Shown piece after piece: positions 36,200 to 48,963 of a stretch of 64,000 bases of DNA (within the stretch, counting starts at the first letter, position 1; the number at the start of each line of letters is the position of its first letter). Source of the stretch: Clitoria ternatea (lineage: Eukaryota > Streptophyta > Magnoliopsida > Fabales > Fabaceae); contig CM075675.1 of the NCBI GenBank assembly GCA_037962975.1, positions 50,204,501 through 50,268,500 on the forward strand, given 5' to 3'. The position numbers were made by a program, and so were the translations under genes. The notes under the pieces were generated by a model. That model saw only the letters and a list, made by a program, of their open reading frames with translations. It did no database searches and was not told where the DNA came from.

Positions 36200-39100
36200 A
36201 TGAATATGACACCAGTTTGTCCCTTTGTCAAAGCGGCTCGCCCTGATGATAATAATACGTCTAAGAAATTAGGCGAAAATTCTGTGAAACATCATGTGGA
36301 AACTGAGAGTAAGGTGAAGAAAGAGGTTAAAGACTCAGCTAGTGCCTCACCAAAGTGCCCTTTTGGATATGACTCACAAACATTTAAGATTGGTCCTCTT
36401 AGCTGTATGGTATGCCAGGCACTTCTATTTGATACTAGCAAATGTGTGCCTTGTTCTCATGTTTTTTGCAAGTATGTACTGTGCCTTGTGTTTATTTCTT
36501 TAATCCATACTGTGTTGCATACACTATACTTGTTCATTTCTGATATCCTACTTGTCTGAAATTAGAGTATGCATATCACGCTTTAAGGACTGCCCTTTAT
36601 GTGGAGCTGATATTGTGAAGATTGAGTCTGATGCTAATCTTCAGGGTGTAGTTGATCGCTTTATTGAAGGTCATGCTAGGATCAAAAGGTCTGTTAGTTC
36701 AGACAAAGGAGAAGAAGCAACTGAGAGTAAATCAGTAATATATGAGGATGTGTCTTTGGAGAGAGGTTCTTTCTTGGTGCAGCAGGCCATGAGGGTAATA
36801 ATGGCCTTTTTAAATTTTAATATTTAGCCTTATTTATGAAGGAGTAAATGGAGAAGAATCCTTGAAACTCTTGTCCTTAATTATTTATTACTATTAGCAA
36901 TGAAAGTGGTAATTGGCAAATATGTTAATACCTCTTGGTGTTGCTTGCATAGCTGGTATATATGATTGGATGTGTTGGTAAATCTGTTAATAACTCTTGC
37001 TCTGCTGAGCTACTGCTTTTTTTGTTTTACAAAGTTAAATTTTGAATTTTGTTCTAGCACTTGATGATGAGTGTTTTGCCATGTGCAATTCAAAAACAGG
37101 CATTCCGAGCTCAGAATTTAGAAAGTGCTAAATCAAGACTCGGCCTCTGTGCAGAAGACATCCGTGATCAATTAGAAAAAGTGGGTAATACTTCTGATTT
37201 ATGTTCACAGCTTGGAGCAGTCTTGGGTATGCTTGGTGACTGCTGGTATGTTTTCTTAAATTCTCTTTTTTTTGTTCTGTAATATGATGTTCATATCAAC
37301 TGATTAGTCAGTCTGACAGTCTCCAGTTTCTATCTTCCTGCCTGTGAATATATTATATTATGTAACTGTTACATTCAATCTTCTCATCTCTGGACTTTGG
37401 AGTCCATTCTTTTGAATTTGTTGGTTTTAGTTTATACATGGTATTATTGTTATATTTGGTCAAATATTATTCGCATACATGATTTGTGCTTAAAGAAAAG
37501 TGAAGAAATTTTGCTCCTGTATAGAATCTAGAATATAGAATATCTGTTCGGAGTGTCATTGTTTGAATATAGAATGGTCAATATACAAAGCCATTGAAGC
37601 AAAACAGTGAGGCAATCAGGGAACCGAACATAAGCTATATAACTTGATAGAGACCAAGAATGACAAAAGAGAAAAGGAATGCCTAGCATTAGTGTAGATT
37701 GGAAAATTAATGTGCTAAATCCAAATTCTATTTGGAAAATGGTCCTCGTAAATTGATCCAAGTTTTGGCTATGGCTAAGTTGATTTTTTTTAATATAAAT
37801 ATAATACACTAAAATGAGGGTGTTATGTTTTTTTATTGAGAAGGAAAACACTTCCTATTTGTTTTTAAAGTTGACTCAATAGGAAAACCTGAAACTTCCA
37901 CATTAAGTTAGCCATCTCATTCAGAAAAAGAAAATAGGCAACTTAAACCTTGTAATTATTCCCATCTCATCCTTTTGTCCTTGAATTGATCTATTTCCAA
38001 ATTAGTTGTATCAGTTAGTCCTTCAGTTTCATTTGTGTAAGGGTTAGTCCCGTAATATATACTCATATCTTGTTAACCATTCTTGTATATCACTTGAGTC
38101 CTTGGAAAGGACTAACTTAATACATTTTTTTTTTTGTAAATTTAAGGAGCAACTTATACATAAATGAATTAAGAGAAAATGCAAGTGAAAGATAATTCTA
38201 GGGACTGAGTTGTCTATTCAAATGATTTTAATTTTTAGAAATAAACTCGGGAAATATGATTTTATCAAAATAGTGGTTGGAGATGGCCATTTTTGATATA
38301 GTTTTATCTGTTAGGATTAACATTTAATCAAAAGCATTCATTACTTTTACTCGAGCAGTGCTGAACTGATCTAGAAAAGTATGACTTGATGACATGAGCT
38401 TCTGTTAAAATTTCAAAATAAAAGGCCAGAAGAAAAAAATGAAACTGAAATTCGAAGATAAATTTGTATAATTGTGGAGGAGCAACTATCCCAAAAGCTT
38501 AAGCTCGTGTGAAGAGTCAAGATTGGTTTTATATTCACATCACATGTCCCAGCAACTGTGGACAATGCACATACTATTTATCTTAATATCTTCTGCTGAA
38601 ATTCAACTTTTATTAGAAAGAATGGGGGCAACAGCAATAAATCCTAAACACTTACCAGTTTGGGTAACTTTAGAAGTGATTATAGGAGAAGAAAATATAG
38701 TGAATTAAAGAGGCAAACTCTCATAAGTCGAAATCAACTTATGTACTGCAACTTGTGGAATAGTTAAATGAGAGAGCTTTTGAAAAACTTGGAGCTCATA
38801 AGTTGTTTTCAAATTGTGGAAGAAGTTTAGTCAATTTATTATGTATATATTTTTATCCCATAAGTGTTCTTCAAGAAGTTTACCCAAACTGGGCCATTGG
38901 CAAGGGGCTTTCATACATTGTCAAGGACCAATTACCTCCAAAAGTCAAAAGCTTAAGCTGTTAGGTGAGTGTAGTTTAGTAGCCAATTATCTATGATAGA
39001 GTCTATGAGTTACTTAAATGAATTTATGTGAATCATCCTTTATTACAATAGATGTAATGCTCTGTTCTCTGTGTAATGGGTCGGAGTATCCCTAGTATTC

Positions 39101-42100
39101 TCTCATGATAAAATTATCTTATTGTTCAATAACAAAAATTCTCTAATAGGATAAACCGAGGAAAGTAAATAGGACGGCATGTTGAATGCCACAGAAAAAT
39201 CAGGTGCAATTTTGAGTTTTAACAAAAGAATGGGGTGGAATTCATTGAGCTAATAGTAATGCTGGTGATTTTTTAGCTTTGGTATTTAAGTTTATCTTGG
39301 GGCTTTGCCTTTAAGAACTAAGTGGTCAGAAGCGGATTAGTTAATAGTGGCAAATAGTATTGCTATAGTGCTGTCACATGGCAGAGGGGCCTCCGACTAC
39401 TACAGGTTTTCTGTTTTGTCATTTTTTTTCATTTGCTATGGTGGTGGCTGATGAGCCAAGATTGCAATCAATCAGGGCTGAAGTGGCTGCTACTAAGCAG
39501 AGACAAGATCCCTTGTTTCCTATCTGTTTTTTATGGAGATTTATGTGATTTTATTCCTCTTTTTTTTTTTGTATTTAAAGGGTTTTTTGGTAGAATCTCA
39601 TCAACATTTGATAAAATCCAACAGCCTTATCTCCTTGCTTGCCCGTCCATTTGCAGCCCAGTGGCCCCGTCTCTGTTCAAACCCAAGCCTTTGGTTGCAG
39701 ATCTCTGTCTCTGTTCACCCATCTTTGATCTTTACTCCACCTTCAGTTTTGTTCATGCACTGTCCACAATGGGAAGTGGATAGTTTTTTCAGAAGCAGTA
39801 TGTTATCTGTGGCGCTACCTTATTGTGAGGCGAAAACACCTTATACTGCCTTGTACTGGCAAACATTTTTCCAATATTTTTTTGTTATTTGTACTTCCCC
39901 CCCAAAATTTCCAAATTTTATTGTGTCTGTGTTTCTTAGCAATGTTATTTATGGTCTTCCCTTTAAAATTTTTGAAACTGTATAATAAATTGTATATTTA
40001 ACCGTTTTTGTCCTGAAATAAAATGCCACAATTAGTTTGGCTATGCTATATGTTAGCTTAGTGTGGCTATACTACATGTTAGCTCGAAAATAGCTCTAGC
40101 CTTTGAATGTGAAAAGAAGCATATAATCTTATAATATCCATCTGTTTGCACAGACATGAGTTTAATAAATGATTATCATTAATGAGTAATGATTATCTAA
40201 ATAACTAGAAATTTAAGTCATTATTTGCTTCCTCTCATGATTTTAAGATAATGAGATGCATTGTACTATAATAAACCAAATACAAATCAAGCTTGAATTC
40301 AAGAAATGTTATTAATGATGAATGTGTCTTAAAATTTGAGAAAATTTCAACTTTGATAATTTGTTTGTATTAGAAATCCTTTGCATAGCACACAGTATCT
40401 TACTTAGTGCATCATCCACTGTATTGCATAGCAGTTTTTGATGTCTGGGATTAATTATTATGGTCAGAAGAAGCAGTTCCTTAGTATTTTTCCTAGTTTT
40501 CATGCTCCTTCACATCCTTTATGATTCTAGGTATTTGAACCATGTACTTAAACTTGTTACTATATATGGTTGCAAAATTGTATTCTGACTATTTTCAATA
40601 CAATTAGATAAAACATTCTTTTTTCTACCTCCTTTTATGTGTACTTGTCAATGCTCCTTTTAGGATTTTGATGATGCTTAGCTAATCATTATTTGAGGGG
40701 TTTAGCTAATCATTATAAGTTATTCATGCCAAAGAGATTTTTTATTTTTTGGTTATTTTTTTCTGGCTTTGGCTTCTTTTTTCTTTTCTTAGTATCCTCT
40801 GCTCTTGTCTTCATCTCTTCCTTCTCTAGTAATATTTCTTATAGTATCACAACTTTGAAAAGAATATAGTTACCAGTTTAGTGGAGGGAGATTTGATCTA
40901 TATGCGGACATCATTTTAATGCAGCCGAGCAATGGGTGATGCCAATTCTGCAGTTGCTTATTTTGAAGAAAGTGTTCAATTTTTATCCAAGTTGCCAAAA
41001 GATGATTTGGAGGTTATTTCTTCGGAACCTTGCTTTTGTGGACACTGCAGTGAAAAATTAAAAACTGCAACATCAGGATTTTTTGTTTGCTGAGGTGTTT
41101 CTTGAAATTTATTGTCTTGCAGATTACACATACACTTTCTGTTTCGCTTAACAAAATTGGAGATCTTAAATATTATGAAGGGGACCTTCAAGCTGCAAGA
41201 TCTTACTATTTTAAATCTTTGAATGTCCGTCGTGATGTTGTCAAGCACAAGTCAAATGTTCCATCCCAGGTTGGTTACTACTATACATAATTACATATGT
41301 TTGATCTGAGTTTGTTGTTATCTGACTAGCTTTGCCACAAATGTTTAGTTCATTACTTTATTTACTCACCATATATTACATGCATGTAATTTACCCTAAT
41401 CATGTAAGTCAGTTGATGACTTGATGTCATAAATTGTTTCTGATGGCTGGGATTGATTTGTAATAATTATACATAATGTTGTTAGTTATTAAGCACAGAT
41501 TTAAAAGCTAAAACACAACTTGTTGATTGAATTAATAGTAGTAGTCAACTACACATTCTCATTTGGGTCCACTAAACAGCTCAGAAAGATTTGAAAATTC
41601 ATGAGAAAAGAACAAGAAACAAGAAGAGAAGAAAACTCCTAAGCCATCTTCAAGAAATCTGAGATCAATTCAGATTATTACTCCTCTTAGAACCTTGTTT
41701 TGTCAAGCCCCGGCTCTACGGTGTCTCTGCTTTCTCATCTTTTCAAGGTCATTGTGAAAAATTTCTACTTATACCGTAGATGAGATGTAAACAATGCTAG
41801 ACATGCTGAACAGGGTGCATACGCTGCATAAATTCAGTGCCTAGGCCTGCTATAGGCAGACAACAAATTCCTGAGCCTTGATACCATTTTAATAATATCA
41901 CCTTTTCTAAAATAATCCTTTAACTGTCAATCCAACAAGATCAAGTAAGAAACCTTAAATTGATACCCAAGTCAATAGAATTTCTATCCATTTATTAAAC
42001 TCGCAACTATGAAACTTCCGGATATCCTAGTTATGGCATTATTCCATAAGCCTAATAATAGTTGGGGGCTTTTTGATAGTTTCATCCTCTATTCTATGGG

Positions 42101-43678
42101 ATTTTTTTCTCTTGAAGAATTCTGGACTTGGTGGCGGTGGCTCTTAGGATAGTTTCTTTTTTCTGTTTTTACTACAATTAGAAAGATAACACTTTAGTTC
42201 TTGTTTTCAAATATTTGTACAATCAATGGTAAATATAAAGCGTTTCCTCTAACAAACTTCACCCTTAGTTTTCCTAATTTCCTTATTTCTGTACTACGAT
42301 TTTTTGGTAAGTATAGATACTTCATAGCTTTATTTTGATTCTCTTTTGAAACAACTGAACCATGTAAGAAATAAGTACAAATGATTTTGATAATTAACTG
42401 CTCAATTTATTCAATGTTAGATGACCCACATAAATTGACACTGCAGAACATGTCCTTTTGTTAGGAGTTATGGCTCATGTTGAAATTAACCTTTTTCATT
42501 GTTTCTAATAATTCAGGTCCTAGATGTTGCTGTTTCCCTTGCTAAAGTTGCAGATGTGGACAGAAATCTGGGGGATGAAAAGTTGGCCACCGATGGATTT
42601 CAAGAAGCCATAGACTTATTGGAATCACTGACATTGAAATCTGAAGCCAGTGGGCTTGAGCAACGGGTAAAGTGCCACAAATATCCAAATAAAATAGCGT
42701 GTATATTGGGGGGTGGGGCATGTCGAGAACACTTGGTTATTATGAGAAATGTGGATAATAAATCTGGGTTCATATACCACGCTATAAATTTGGGTTACAT
42801 AACTATACATGGTTAGTCAAGATTTAAAGTTAATTAGTGCTCACATTATCAGTTAAAAATATCATGTGTATTTATGTTTGAATCTTGACCATTCAAATAA
42901 AATTTAATGATAAATTGCTCTTGCTTTTACTCTTACTATTGCAAAGTGTTCTCGCTTGATATGTCTATATATATAACAACCATATCAAGTGAGAACACTT
43001 TATTATGAGAAATGAGAAGAATAATATAACATTCGATTTTATTTGAATGGTCAAGATTGAAAGATAAATGCACATGACAGTTAAGTGGTCACTTGACTAC
43101 TAACTTTAAATCTCGACCATCTACATAGTTGTATCTTGCATGACTTAGATTTCTTTTTCTCACAAATTTAAAATGACAAGTGTTCTTATTAGATATGTCC
43201 ACATACATATATGTATATATCTAGGGACGTACTACATGTGTGGACAATTTTTATTTGAGAGGATTAAATCTTCACACTACATAAAGTCAAAATTAAAAGT
43301 TTTATGAACACTTGAAAAAGTCACATGACTTTTATATTTTAATCATTTATCTTTCATATGAGATTTAATGGTTAAAGTAGGTTCTATTAGACACACACAG
43401 AGAGACAGCAGGTTAGAGTATGCTCTCATGAGAATAGTTAATCTTGACTACCAATACGTAGTTATGTTTGTATGAATAAGAATAGTTCCTCTCATGTTCC
43501 TCAATACACCCATGTATATATACTGCCACAGGTTTCTTTGGTTTATGCTGCATTTCCATATTATATCCTAGAATTAATTTCAATTTCAATTTCAATTCTT
43601 GTATAGCGGCAATCAGTCCTAGACTTCCTTAGAAGCCAACTTGCTGATAAACAAGAACAAGCTGAGCCATCAGTCTGA
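36200..43678 (+). CDS. NCA1: NCA1-like catalase chaperone (RING plus TPR-like protein)
   Basis: Seven coding exons join to 367 residues: 36200-36471, 36566-36794, 37100-37245, 40925-41012, 41123-41269, 42517-42666 and 43607-43678 (TGA). All junctions are GT-AG and keep frame. The protein starts MNMTPVCPFVKAARPDD, as in Arabidopsis NCA1 (NO CATALASE ACTIVITY 1). A C3HC4 RING lies at residues 69-103 (C69, C72, C85, H87, C90, C93, C100, C103). Helical TPR-like repeats follow (AFRAQNLESAKSRL, AVAYFEESVQFLSKL, NKIGDLKYYEGDLQAARSYY) and it ends LRSQLADKQEQAEPSV. In Arabidopsis NCA1 binds catalase and keeps it active, so it acts in peroxide removal and stress tolerance. Length matches the family. 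Intron 3 (3.7 kb) and intron 6 (0.94 kb) hold repeats. No lesion is seen; the start could be the Met at residue 3. Confidence 0.93.
37246..40924 (+). other. Large third coding intron of the NCA1-like gene, with repeat debris
   Basis: The 3.7-kb intron has no conserved coding sequence. About 37890-38200 resembles a MITE with cttttgtcctt/gttagtcc words. Near 38489 and 38952 the word aaaagcttaagct recurs in direct orientation about 460 bp apart, flanking what may be an insertion. It is otherwise AT-rich. Confidence 0.5.
42720..43200. mobile_element. Foldback MITE in an intron of the NCA1-like gene
   Basis: Two arms of about 220-230 bp are near reverse complements. The inner ends are 42943-42963 (aaagtgttctcgcttgatat and one base) and 42981-43001, with a 17-base loop and one mismatch that is a G-U pair in RNA. 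Outward, gaatcttgaccattcaaata pairs with tatttgaatggtcaagattg. The ends are near gagaacactt and aagtgttctt. No clear target duplication was found. Confidence 0.65.
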
Positions 43679-45245
43679 TCTGAGATAGTTGCTCCGCAGC
43701 AAGAAAGGAAACATGAATTCATATGCAATAAATGTTTCTGTATGCCCACGGCACCGGTTTGTAAAATAAGCAATGGTTAACGGAGTCACTACTAATGGTG
43801 GGGAGAGGAGGTTTCCAAGTAATGAATATTTCTGACATTTCTGGCTCTACAGTACCTACCTCTGCCTGAGATTCTACATACAGAAGATCCTCTTGTATTT
43901 TCTTGTGCACCACTTTTTTATATTTTTGACCTCTTTTGTTGCCTTCTTGGTATATATTGACTATTTAGATGGGGTCTTCCTTACACCATTGTACCTAAAT
44001 ATACTTAGCTAATAAACTAGAAACGAATTAACAAGAAGTCTAGGTTGTGTAATTTGCGTTAGAACTTGATGAATGCATTCTATACAGTGAAAAGCCAAAT
44101 TTATAGAATATTTGTCATCACTTGATGTGGTCAAACATGATTTACATTATGGCATGTTAGTATATTACAATAATGATTCCGAATATCATCACAAACTTAG
44201 GAAGCGGAATCAGGGTCAAATCTTTCATAACAGGCAACGCTTAATAAAGTTTCCCCCATATCTTGTAAAGCAATGCTTGATTTCATTTATACTAGAATCT
44301 ATCAAATACAGGAAAGAAGTTCATGTGGTGGTTGAATGAAACTAAAACAATGTGAATTGAGCATCTTATATATTTTTCTGATATAGAAAATAGTGAAAAT
44401 TTTATTAAGGAGATACACGGCTTGTCATATTCTTCTGATGTGACACATCTAATATTTTAGAAAGATAGTTGAAAAAACGGAAGGGGTATTAATAGTACGT
44501 TACAATGATACTCTTTGAAAAAGAAAAGAGAAACGGGGAAGCTTAAAAGTATATGTATATGATGTTGTTAATTCTAAAAAAGGAAAACAATTAATGGAAT
44601 GAGTAGAGCTAAACATGACAACAATATTGAAAATGTAACAGTAAAAAATTAATCAAATAATAGTGATAGTTATTAATTTAATCTGAAAGGTTTACTTTGG
44701 AAACATCTTAACATAAAACTATATTTTTAGAATTACATAAGGATATTTTAACGTTAGTTATATTTATTTATATTTTAGGAGATAATTATTGTTTTTTTTA
44801 AAAAATGTAAGGATAAAAGTAATATTAAGAGTTTTTAAGAAATTACATTTTTTATTAATATAAATAACAACTTTTAATTATTTTTAATCAGTAATTTTTA
44901 ATACATGTAAAATTAATAATTTTTATTTATATTTCAGATTGGAGATACTAATAAAATAATGATAATACATTAAAAACAAGATCTAAGAGGGATTAACAAT
45001 CGTTGTAAAAGCAGAGCACAAGTTATGAGCAACATATTTGGCTACTACGCTTGATTTCCCTTGATAGCAAACACGAAGGGCATTTTCCAGATTGGCTCCA
45101 TGGAGAGAATTCAGATCTGCGAAAGCTTCTCAATGATGGGGACATGGCATATAGGTAATTTCATATTGATTTTTTTTTTGCAGTAAAAAAAAACATTTTG
45201 ATTTTGTATATGTGTGTTTCCATTAATGGCATATAGGTAATTTTC
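43679..45245. other. Intergenic, 3' flank of NCA1-like gene and upstream of the uL18 gene
   Basis: The DNA is AT-rich with no convincing gene. The first few hundred bases are the probable 3' UTR. The word ggcatataggtaatttt occurs twice, near 45147 and 45227. Confidence 0.5.
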
Positions 45246-45258
45246 GTAATTTTCTTTA

Positions 45259-45266
45259 TAGGGTTT
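45259..45266 (+). promoter_or_regulatory. Telo-box-like element upstream of the uL18 gene
   Basis: The sequence tagggttt is the complement of the AAACCCTA telo-box, common near the transcription start of plant ribosomal protein genes. It is followed by a pyrimidine-rich stretch that looks like a 5' leader. Confidence 0.45.
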
Positions 45267-47835
45267 CTCTCTTCCACAAGCTCTTCTTCTCAACACTTTC
45301 ACTCATTTCTCTGCCTCCATCTTCGTCAAGCAACATTTTGATTGTTATGTTATTGAATTTGTTCGCTGTTCATCCCAACCATAGTGTTATTGATGATACT
45401 TTATTCAGAGTTCAGAGTTCATTTTTGAAAACCTAAGGTATTTCTATATTCTCCATTAATTGGTCTTTAATTTGTGAGGATATTTGGTTCTGATAATCAC
45501 TCTTTGGATTCTTCAAACTTGTAATTCTCTCAAGCATTGTCATCTCATAAATTTTTGTTTGCTGGGAAACGCTACACAGTAGCACATTAGGAGTAGTAGT
45601 AAAATGTTAAGCCCCTCCTTAATAACTTTGTTAGTATATTGCGATGCATTAGTTTCATATGACTTCATTGTTAATTACCTTTCTATGCTATATGATTTTT
45701 AGATAAGAGTATCATTTTCACCACATACATAGTGTTCTTTTGAGTATCTTTGTTCCAGTAATTGTGAAGATGATAAAAGGTGAGGATAATTGTGGGCTTG
45801 TAGGTTCTGTTGTTGGTTCTGCATGGAAGTGGAAAGAATTGGTTGTTTATCAACATTGGGAAAATGTTCTCTACAAGAAATATATTCAGCTGCTATAGGT
45901 GGCCTTATTGTGTTTGCTTATATAATTGTTGAATGTTTGACAAATTAATTTGTTAATTAAAACTAGATCAAATTTCAATACAGCAAGTTCTAAATTTAGT
46001 TAATTGGGCCTTAACTTTTGGGAGAATACTAGTGTAATGAAAAGAATAGGTTTCTCCTTCCAGGTGGGTGGCTATTTCTTTTGGTATTAGATAATTTGAC
46101 AAATGTTCATTGAATCATTATACATTGCCATGTTTCTTCTGTAACATACTGATTCAATGGAAGAAGGAGAAGTTGCAAAATGGTACAAATTTGAATAAGA
46201 GCTCTGATGCCATTTTGGTTACAAATTTTTTCCTTCTTTAATTCCTCTCCCTCTGCCAAGCGTCACATGTGACCATTGTAGTCTTCTTCTTTCCTTTTAT
46301 CACAGATTTTATTTTTTTTTTTGGAAAAGGCAACCTCAAAATCTTCAACCAAAAGAGGAATATGCAGAATAATTTCATCCTTAAGGTTCTTCTCTTCCCA
46401 AACCCTAAATGTGAGCCCTTTTTATTCTGCTTCTGGATCTTAGTCTGGCAATTTCTTGTAGTTAAAGTACTGATTATCAGAGGAAGGAGAAGCAACACTT
46501 GGAGTTTATGGTGTTGGTTTCTTGTGCCGTTTGACATTTGCTTTGCCTGTGTTGTGTTTGAAATTTAAATGCTTAGTTGTTCGGATTTGATTTGTGAATC
46601 ATGACCAATTCATGTTTTCACGGTGTGCTTGTTGCATTTCTCAAGCTGTTGATGGTTTGGCTCATCTTTCTTTTGTTATAAAACTTTAAAGGGAGAGTTT
46701 TCCTCTTGTTCTTAGCAAAACCATGGAGTATGTTTAAGGGAGTGAAAAATTCAGTCATCATGAACTTGAGTGTTGCTCAGTTTTGCAAGAAGTAAATAAA
46801 TAATGAAACATGCTGAATTGGTTGAGTTAATTGAGGGACAAAGATGAACTTTTAAGATTTACAATAGTGGATTAAAAAAGGTGAAATATGAAACAAAGGG
46901 GGTAGCATGAAATGATCAGATTTATGAATTCAAGTTTACGATTATTGAATAATATAGTGGTTACTTTATTGGGCTTGGAATGAGGAAGAAGAAATTTGAT
47001 TAAGGACGCATAAACATGATTAATATTATATGTAAGGTAAACTTAAGTCAGAACCTAGTCCTTTGGAAGCTAAAACTGTTGCCTGTTAGAAGGTAAAAAG
47101 AAAATCTAGTGCAAAAAGAAAAGAAATATTAGGATTGGTTCTATAATAGTAAGACTTGAGAAGGAATATAAGTTATATTTCTGTATTATCTACTTACTTA
47201 ATAATTTCTGGAGAAAGATGCCCCCCATGTGTTTGTGGAAAATAAAGATGTAAATAGTATTTTATCAGTTTACTTATTATTTGTTTATCTTAATTATTTA
47301 ATATTATGGGTATGTTTGAAATAAAAATTTGAATTGATCACATTATTAATTAATATGAAGGTTTTCGATATTTCTCCTTGGCCTTGATGATTTTGTTATA
47401 TGTTTCTTATAAAAAGAAACAGAGAGAGTATTAAACAATCTACACAATCTTATACTCTTCCATGTCTTGAGATGTTCCCTCAAGCTCCTGCAATAGTTGC
47501 AGAATGTTTTCTGCCACATACACGAGCCCAAGATCTGTACATGAAATGCTAATCCGACTTGTTCTAATTTTTGCCACAAGTATCCATGGACTGGTGCTAA
47601 TTTTTGCTTTGGTTGAAGTCATCTTTCGTTCATTTCTACTTTCGTCCTCTTTTGTTCGCTAAGTGTTCATAATAATTAATCCAACTCCATATACACATGA
47701 TAATTTATGCTTAATATTACACGCATCAGCCACAAGAACATGCTTATTATGTTTTCCATTGCTCAGTCTTTCCTTGATTTTTAACTGAAATTGATGTCTA
47801 TGCTTGATTGTGTATCACTATTAGATAACTGAAGA
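45267..47835 (+). other. Leader region with probable 5' UTR intron(s) of the uL18 gene
   Basis: A pyrimidine-rich leader (about 45267-45437) ends cctaag before gtattt, a usable donor. An attag acceptor precedes the ATG by about a dozen bases (near 47824). A middle stretch near 45760-45895 could be another leader exon. No conserved protein was found between, so the transcript structure is inferred. Confidence 0.4.
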
Positions 47836-48222
47836 ATGCCGGTTTTGAAGCGGTATGTGCTGAGATTGTTCATATCCTTGAAGTACATTACTGCAAATGT
47901 GGTAGATAGAAACAATGGGCGGATTGTAGCAACATCATCTACCGCAGAACAGGCCATTAAGCAGTCACTTGAGTGTGGCCGGTCCTGCAATGCAAAAGCA
48001 GCTTCCATTGTTGGGGAAGTATTGGCCAGGCGGCTCAAAGTTGAGGGGCTTAATGAAGGACAAGGAAGGGGGATTCATGTAAATGTAACCAAGGAAGTAG
48101 AGAAGAAAGGATTCAAGAACCAAACCAAGGTGTGGGCTGTTGTCAATGCTCTAAAGAATAATGGAGTTAAACTCGTCCTTGATGATGAAGATGATGACAA
48201 ACATTCTTGGCCTAATTCATAA
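47836..48222 (+). CDS. Ribosomal protein uL18 family (L18p/L5e), organelle-type
   Basis: A single-exon frame of 128 residues. It reads MPVLKRYVLRLFISLKYITANVVDRNNGRIVATSS, then AIKQSLECGRSCNAKAASIVGEVLARRLK, then an Ile/Val strand (GIHVNVTKEVEKK) and an acidic C-terminus (VLDDEDDDKHSWPNS). This order (strand, helix with the AxxVGxxLAxR motif, strand) is the uL18 fold, which binds 5S rRNA in bacterial-type ribosomes. It is close to the short plant proteins annotated as Ribosomal L18p/L5e family. It may work in the mitochondrial ribosome, but there is no obvious presequence, so location is inference. The Met at 47836 fits the family start; TAA is at 48220-48222. Confidence 0.85.
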   Translation: MPVLKRYVLRLFISLKYITANVVDRNNGRIVATSSTAEQAIKQSLECGRSCNAKAASIVGEVLARRLKVEGLNEGQGRGIHVNVTKEVEKKGFKNQTKVWAVVNALKNNGVKLVLDDEDDDKHSWPNS

Positions 48223-48533
48223 GATAGGATTGAGAATGGAGTCTTGTGCTATTAAATGATGGTAAAAATTTTTATTGTAATAATTAGTTATGTTTCTATC
48301 AGTTATAGCTACTTTTAGTTAGTTTTTTTTTCTTTTTAATCTTTTTATGTGTTTCTGTTGGCGTAGGATTGTAGGATTGTAGGATTGTTATATATATTGT
48401 TATGAAAAAGCACACCCATTTTGATCTCCAAGGTTTACTCAATCAATCAACTTGGTCCCTATATTATGAAAAACTCATCATAATCTTTATCATTTTGAGT
48501 TGTTCATCAAATTAGTTCTTGTGTTGAAACCAT

Positions 48534-48952
48534 AGTTTTAAAAATCGGAGGATCGGGAACCGGTCAGAGTACCGGTCCGGACAAGAGAAAAAACCGGTCA
48601 TCTTAGAACCGGTTGGAGTTTTAAAATTGTTTGTTTTGTTTTTTTTTTTTTGCTATTTTTTAAAAAAATTCTATTAAAAAATATTTTTAAATAAATAAAA
48701 AACTTATATATAATATTTACATATTATTTTTATTTATTATAATTTTTTAATCTTATAAAACATGTAATATGATCCTTAGTTAACTTAATTTTTATATAAT
48801 TTATTGTTAATATATCAAGAATTATATTATATTATATTAAAAATATATATTTTATTATGACCGGTTCAACCACGGTCAACCACGGTTCAACTAATGAACC
48901 TTGAATCAGTACCTTCATCGATTCGATCACCGGTCCGATTTTTAAAACCTTG
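48534..48952. mobile_element. Mutator-type MITE, copy 2
   Basis: It starts agttttaaaaatcgga and ends tccgatttttaaaaccttg; the terminal repeats match at about 20 of 22 positions. The 11-base direct repeat gttgaaaccat flanks it at 48523-48533 and 48953-48963. The interior carries the same ccggt words and a ttatattatattata stretch shared with copy 1 at 7426-7808. Confidence 0.75.
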
Positions 48953-48963
48953 GTTGAAACCAT

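Noticed and set aside
45760..45900. Possible coding exon (KWKELVVYQHWENV)
   Set aside because: There is a plausible acceptor, but no match to a protein I know and a stop soon after; a leader exon is possible.
46269..46568. 99-codon frames on both strands
   Set aside because: They overlap each other in AT-rich intronic or leader DNA and show no conserved features.
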